From Gammaproteobacteria bacterium (GTDB lineage Bacteria > Pseudomonadota > Gammaproteobacteria > Pseudomonadales > Azotimanducaceae), in the NCBI GenBank assembly GCA_002711495.1, contig PARM01000001.1, positions 1-7,823 on the forward strand: DNA of 7,823 bases, read 5' to 3'. Below the pieces are notes generated by a model. The model saw only the letters and a program-made list of their open reading frames with translations. It was not told where the DNA came from and searched no databases. Position 1 is the stretch's first letter. Each line of letters begins with the position of its first letter. The position numbers were made by a program, and so were the translations under genes. Below are positions 5,179 to 7,823 of this stretch, in pieces.

Positions 5179-6063
5179 ATGAAAATAGGCGCTGTCTTTC
5201 CTCATCTAGAAATTGGTAACGATCCAGCGATTATAAAAGATTGGGCGCAGGCGGCAGAGGGTTTGGGTTATTCTCATTTGCTCGTTTACGACCACGTATT
5301 AGGTGCTGTTCATGCCGATAGGGACCCGCCACTTTGGGGCCCCTACTCAGATCAATCAGCCTTCCACGAACTTTTTGTTCTTCTGGGTTTTTTTGCGGCG
5401 TGCACCTCGCGCGTCGAGCTTGCTAGCGGAGTACTCATCCTCCCGCAAAGGCAAACAGCTCTTGTAGCGAAGCAGGCAGCCGAGGTGGACATTCTTTCTT
5501 CTGGAAGACTAAGGCTGGGCGTAGGCACTGGCTGGAACTACGTTGAATTCGATAGTCTCAATGAAGACTTTTCGAATCGAGGAAAGCGTCAGGAAGATCA
5601 AATTAACCTGCTCCGAAAATTATGGGAGAAGCCTGTAATCGATTACAAGAGTGCATGGCACATGATTGAGCGAGCTGGGTTGAATCCATTGCCAGAGAAA
5701 AAGATTCCTATTTGGTTAGGCGGCTTTAAGGAAGTCGCCTTAAAGCGCGCTGCGGCAATTGGAGATGGTTTTATCTTTGGGAGTGGACAGAGAGAAAATC
5801 TCGCGAGCTGGGACTCTCTTAAAAAATATTTAAACGATGCAAATCGAGATGGCAGTGATTTTGGGGTAGAGGCACTTTTAAATTTTCAATCAGGTCCCGA
5901 AAGATGGCGAAAAGAGATAGAAGCGTGGATAAATGTTGGCGCCTCTCATGTCTCTATGAGAGCAATGGCGCTGCGTGGTCACGGCGAGGGGCTTAGAACT
6001 CCCGAGGAGCACATAAAAATATTGGAGACTTATTGGAAAGAGGTTGGTGACTTGGCTGATTGA
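5179..6063 (+). CDS. LLM-class (luciferase-like) oxidoreductase, probably F420-dependent
   Basis: The 294-residue protein has the length and TIM-barrel layout of single-chain luciferase-like oxidoreductases. Recognisable parts are the N-terminal MKIG strand, the YDHVLG motif at 37-42, and the LASGVLILP strand at 82-89. These are followed by KQAAEVDILSSGRL at 98-111, the cofactor-phosphate loop GVGTGWN at 114-120, the RG-R-ED helix near 134-140, and IWLGG at 178-182. The pattern best fits the group annotated as F420-dependent (Rv2161c-like); FMNH2 use with a flavin reductase cannot be excluded. Such enzymes carry out hydride transfer or oxygenation of small organic substrates. No cofactor-synthesis gene is in the window. 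The ATG at 5179 follows AGGGG by 8 bases. The gene diverges from the Lin0512 gene, and its last 34 bases are also the end of the RND gene on the other strand. Confidence 0.9.
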   Translation: MKIGAVFPHLEIGNDPAIIKDWAQAAEGLGYSHLLVYDHVLGAVHADRDPPLWGPYSDQSAFHELFVLLGFFAACTSRVELASGVLILPQRQTALVAKQAAEVDILSSGRLRLGVGTGWNYVEFDSLNEDFSNRGKRQEDQINLLRKLWEKPVIDYKSAWHMIERAGLNPLPEKKIPIWLGGFKEVALKRAAAIGDGFIFGSGQRENLASWDSLKKYLNDANRDGSDFGVEALLNFQSGPERWRKEIEAWINVGASHVSMRAMALRGHGEGLRTPEEHIKILETYWKEVGDLAD

Positions 6064-7823
6064 TTTCTTGATGTTAGCCAGCTACTCACGTCATCCAGAA
6101 TTAAATACCCAGATGGGACTACAAGCAGAGTCACCACCGTTGAAAACAAAACGCCAAAAGCCAACGAGACAGCCATAGGAACAAGAAATTGAGCTTGAAC
6201 GCTGGTGTTTAACATCAGCGGCAAGAGACCTACAAAGGTTGTAATTGAAGTGAGCATAATTGGTCGACATCGAGATAAAGAAGAATTTATAACGGCTTCT
6301 CTTAAGAATTCTCCTTGGCTGCGTCGATTATTTATTGAGTGAACCAATACTAAACTGGAATTTACGACAACGCCCGCAGCTGCTACGAATCCTTGGATTG
6401 ACATCATAGCGATTCCTGAAACTAACCCAAATTTCATCATTATCCAATGTCCAAATACGGCGCCTACGAACGCAAACGGGATTACACTCATAATTATTAG
6501 GGGTTGGAGGTAGGAATTTAAAGGAATCGCAAGTAGGGTGTAAATCACCACCAACCCAAAAATAGAGAGAGGGATCAAGCTACCTATAGATTCCGCTTGT
6601 TCTTTTTGTTCTCCTTCTAACCCATAAGCTACGGATGGGTAGGGCGAAAGTATTTTCTGGATCGGTCCAGATCGCAGATCCGCGATGACTTCGTTCGCCG
6701 TAATCTGAGTTCGGTCAACACTCGCTATAACGTTAACAATGCGTTTGCCCTCACTTCGTCGAATTATTGAGAACCCCACTCCTTGTTCGCCTTTCGCTAC
6801 GGTAGCGAACGGGACTTCGTTTCCATCCGGTGTTCTGATTCGCATCGAATTTAAGGCGTCAAGTGATCCTCTTTCGTCCTCTGGGTACCTGATCATTACT
6901 CGAACATCTTCTCGCCCGCGCTGAACGCGTTGTGCCTCCTCCCCATAAAAAGCCTGTCTAACTTGTCGAGCCAGGTCGCTTAGGGTTAATCCAAGGGATT
7001 CTCCTGAGGGCAGGATAGAAAGTTTTATCTCTTTTTTGCCCGACCGGAAAGAGTCTGTTATGTCGATTACTCCGGGATACTCAGCCAGCTTACGTTTTAC
7101 TTGTTTAGCTGCAAGCGCTAAGGCGCTGACGTCGTTTCCTTCTAACTGGATATTTATGTCGTCCCCTGATGAAAACAGAGATGAATTAAATTTAAGCTCT
7201 ATGGCGTCCGAAACAGGCCCATTTAAGTCCCGCCATCTGTTGGCAACCTCAATTGTTTTTATGTCCCTTGTCTGACTCGGTGTCAGTTGCAAAACCACTT
7301 CGCCGAGGTGGCTTCCTTCACTCCGACTGTTCTCGCCAGAGGCGCTTCCTAAGGCCGATGCTATATGCATTACTGGGTTTGCCTCGGGGTATTGAGATTT
7401 TAACTCGTAAGCTAAAAGGTTTGCCGAGTTTTCTAGTTGTTCTACACCTGTTTCAGTAATCGCCGAATTTGTTCCCATAGGCATTGTTAATTTAGCTATC
7501 ACTTGATCCGATGCCAGTGGAGGGAAAAAAGAGAATGGCAGACGACCGCTCCCTAATATAGCCATAGCAATGATAAATGCGAACACTGCCCAGGAGATTG
7601 TCCGATATCTTTTATTCAGTGCTTTTTCTGATATGGAACGAAAACTCGTGTCGATGAGACTTTCAAAGTTTTTGGCAAAAATGGATTGCTTTTGAATTAT
7701 GTACTTCGCTAGCCTTGAAAAAGCTCCATTCAGGCAAAGCGCAAGGAAGCAGCTGACAGCGAATATAGCTAGAGCGAGCGTTTCACGAAAATCTTCCGAG
7801 AGAGCAATAATCAAGATAAGCAC
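6030..7823 (-). CDS. RND-family efflux permease, C-terminal part (5' end outside the window)
   Basis: The 597 visible residues run from about transmembrane helix 5 to the C-terminus; some 440 N-terminal residues, with the paired aspartates of helix 4, lie beyond the edge. Seen are helix 6 (13-34), helix 7 (75-92), the large second periplasmic region (about 95-415) with a QLEGND segment at 226-231 and a DGNEVPFATVA loop at 333-343, then helices 8-12 (about 416-433, 439-460, 468-496, 523-537, 546-571). Motifs include AIPLNSYLQPLIIM at 432-445 and RPIMLTSITT at 520-529. These trimeric inner-membrane pumps use proton flow, with a membrane-fusion protein and an outer-membrane channel, to export drugs, lipids or metabolites. 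The AcrB Lys940 position is Asn488, as in the GIVVNN-type subgroup. No fusion protein or outer-membrane gene follows downstream, so partners would be upstream, outside the window. The GTG at the edge is not taken as a start. Confidence 0.92.
   Translation of the reverse strand: MLILIIALSEDFRETLALAIFAVSCFLALCLNGAFSRLAKYIIQKQSIFAKNFESLIDTSFRSISEKALNKRYRTISWAVFAFIIAMAILGSGRLPFSFFPPLASDQVIAKLTMPMGTNSAITETGVEQLENSANLLAYELKSQYPEANPVMHIASALGSASGENSRSEGSHLGEVVLQLTPSQTRDIKTIEVANRWRDLNGPVSDAIELKFNSSLFSSGDDINIQLEGNDVSALALAAKQVKRKLAEYPGVIDITDSFRSGKKEIKLSILPSGESLGLTLSDLARQVRQAFYGEEAQRVQRGREDVRVMIRYPEDERGSLDALNSMRIRTPDGNEVPFATVAKGEQGVGFSIIRRSEGKRIVNVIASVDRTQITANEVIADLRSGPIQKILSPYPSVAYGLEGEQKEQAESIGSLIPLSIFGLVVIYTLLAIPLNSYLQPLIIMSVIPFAFVGAVFGHWIMMKFGLVSGIAMMSIQGFVAAAGVVVNSSLVLVHSINNRRSQGEFLREAVINSSLSRCRPIMLTSITTFVGLLPLMLNTSVQAQFLVPMAVSLAFGVLFSTVVTLLVVPSGYLILDDVSSWLTSRNQSAKSPTSFQ

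Noticed and set aside
7821..7823. GTG at the right edge as the start of the RND gene
   Set aside because: It lies within what would be helix 5 of a roughly 1,000-residue protein; the frame is simply cut by the window edge.

Overview
The window looks like accessory or catabolic chromosome from a Gram-negative bacterium. The clearest support is the inner-membrane half of an RND efflux pump. The moderate, slightly AT-leaning base composition, very short gaps between genes, and the mix of acyl-CoA, LLM-oxidoreductase and APH-type kinase genes resemble marine Proteobacteria. That placement is an inference; no rRNA or marker gene is present. Nine coding regions are well supported, plus the first four codons of a tenth gene at the left edge. 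I see no tRNA, rRNA, CRISPR array, insertion sequence, phage gene or attachment site, and no gap longer than 300 bases.

Left part (1-1941). A minus-strand set runs crotonase-family protein (531-1385), zinc-ribbon/OB-fold acyl-CoA-binding protein of the DUF35 type (29-454), then a new gene starting at 12 with its own ribosome binding site, probably a thiolase-like partner. This arrangement suggests breakdown or remodelling of an acyl-CoA thioester. The crotonase keeps the fold but lacks both glutamates of classical hydratases. Divergent from it, across 73 bases that carry an 18-base inverted repeat, is an NTF2-fold protein resembling limonene-1,2-epoxide hydrolase, with an R-D-D set at matching spacing.

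Middle part (1948-4766). A PAP2 lipid phosphatase and a GT-B glycosyltransferase of the MJ1255 type share an ATGA overlap on the minus strand. They probably act together on a lipid or polyprenyl substrate. Divergent from them is an APH/ecdysteroid-kinase-like small-molecule kinase with a complete catalytic set.

Right part (4779-7823). A Lin0512-family protein of unknown function and an LLM (luciferase-like, probably F420-dependent) oxidoreductase diverge from a 64-base gap. The right edge holds the C-terminal part of an RND efflux permease on the minus strand, whose last codons overlap the end of the LLM gene by 34 bases.

Transcription direction switches six times among nine genes, and the convergent pairs are separated by 6, 12 and minus 34 bases with no recognisable terminator. 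No obviously new multi-gene system is visible. The best leads are the glutamate-less crotonase with its zinc-ribbon partner and inverted-repeat promoter region, the fused-border PAP2-glycosyltransferase pair, and the Lin0512-LLM divergent pair.
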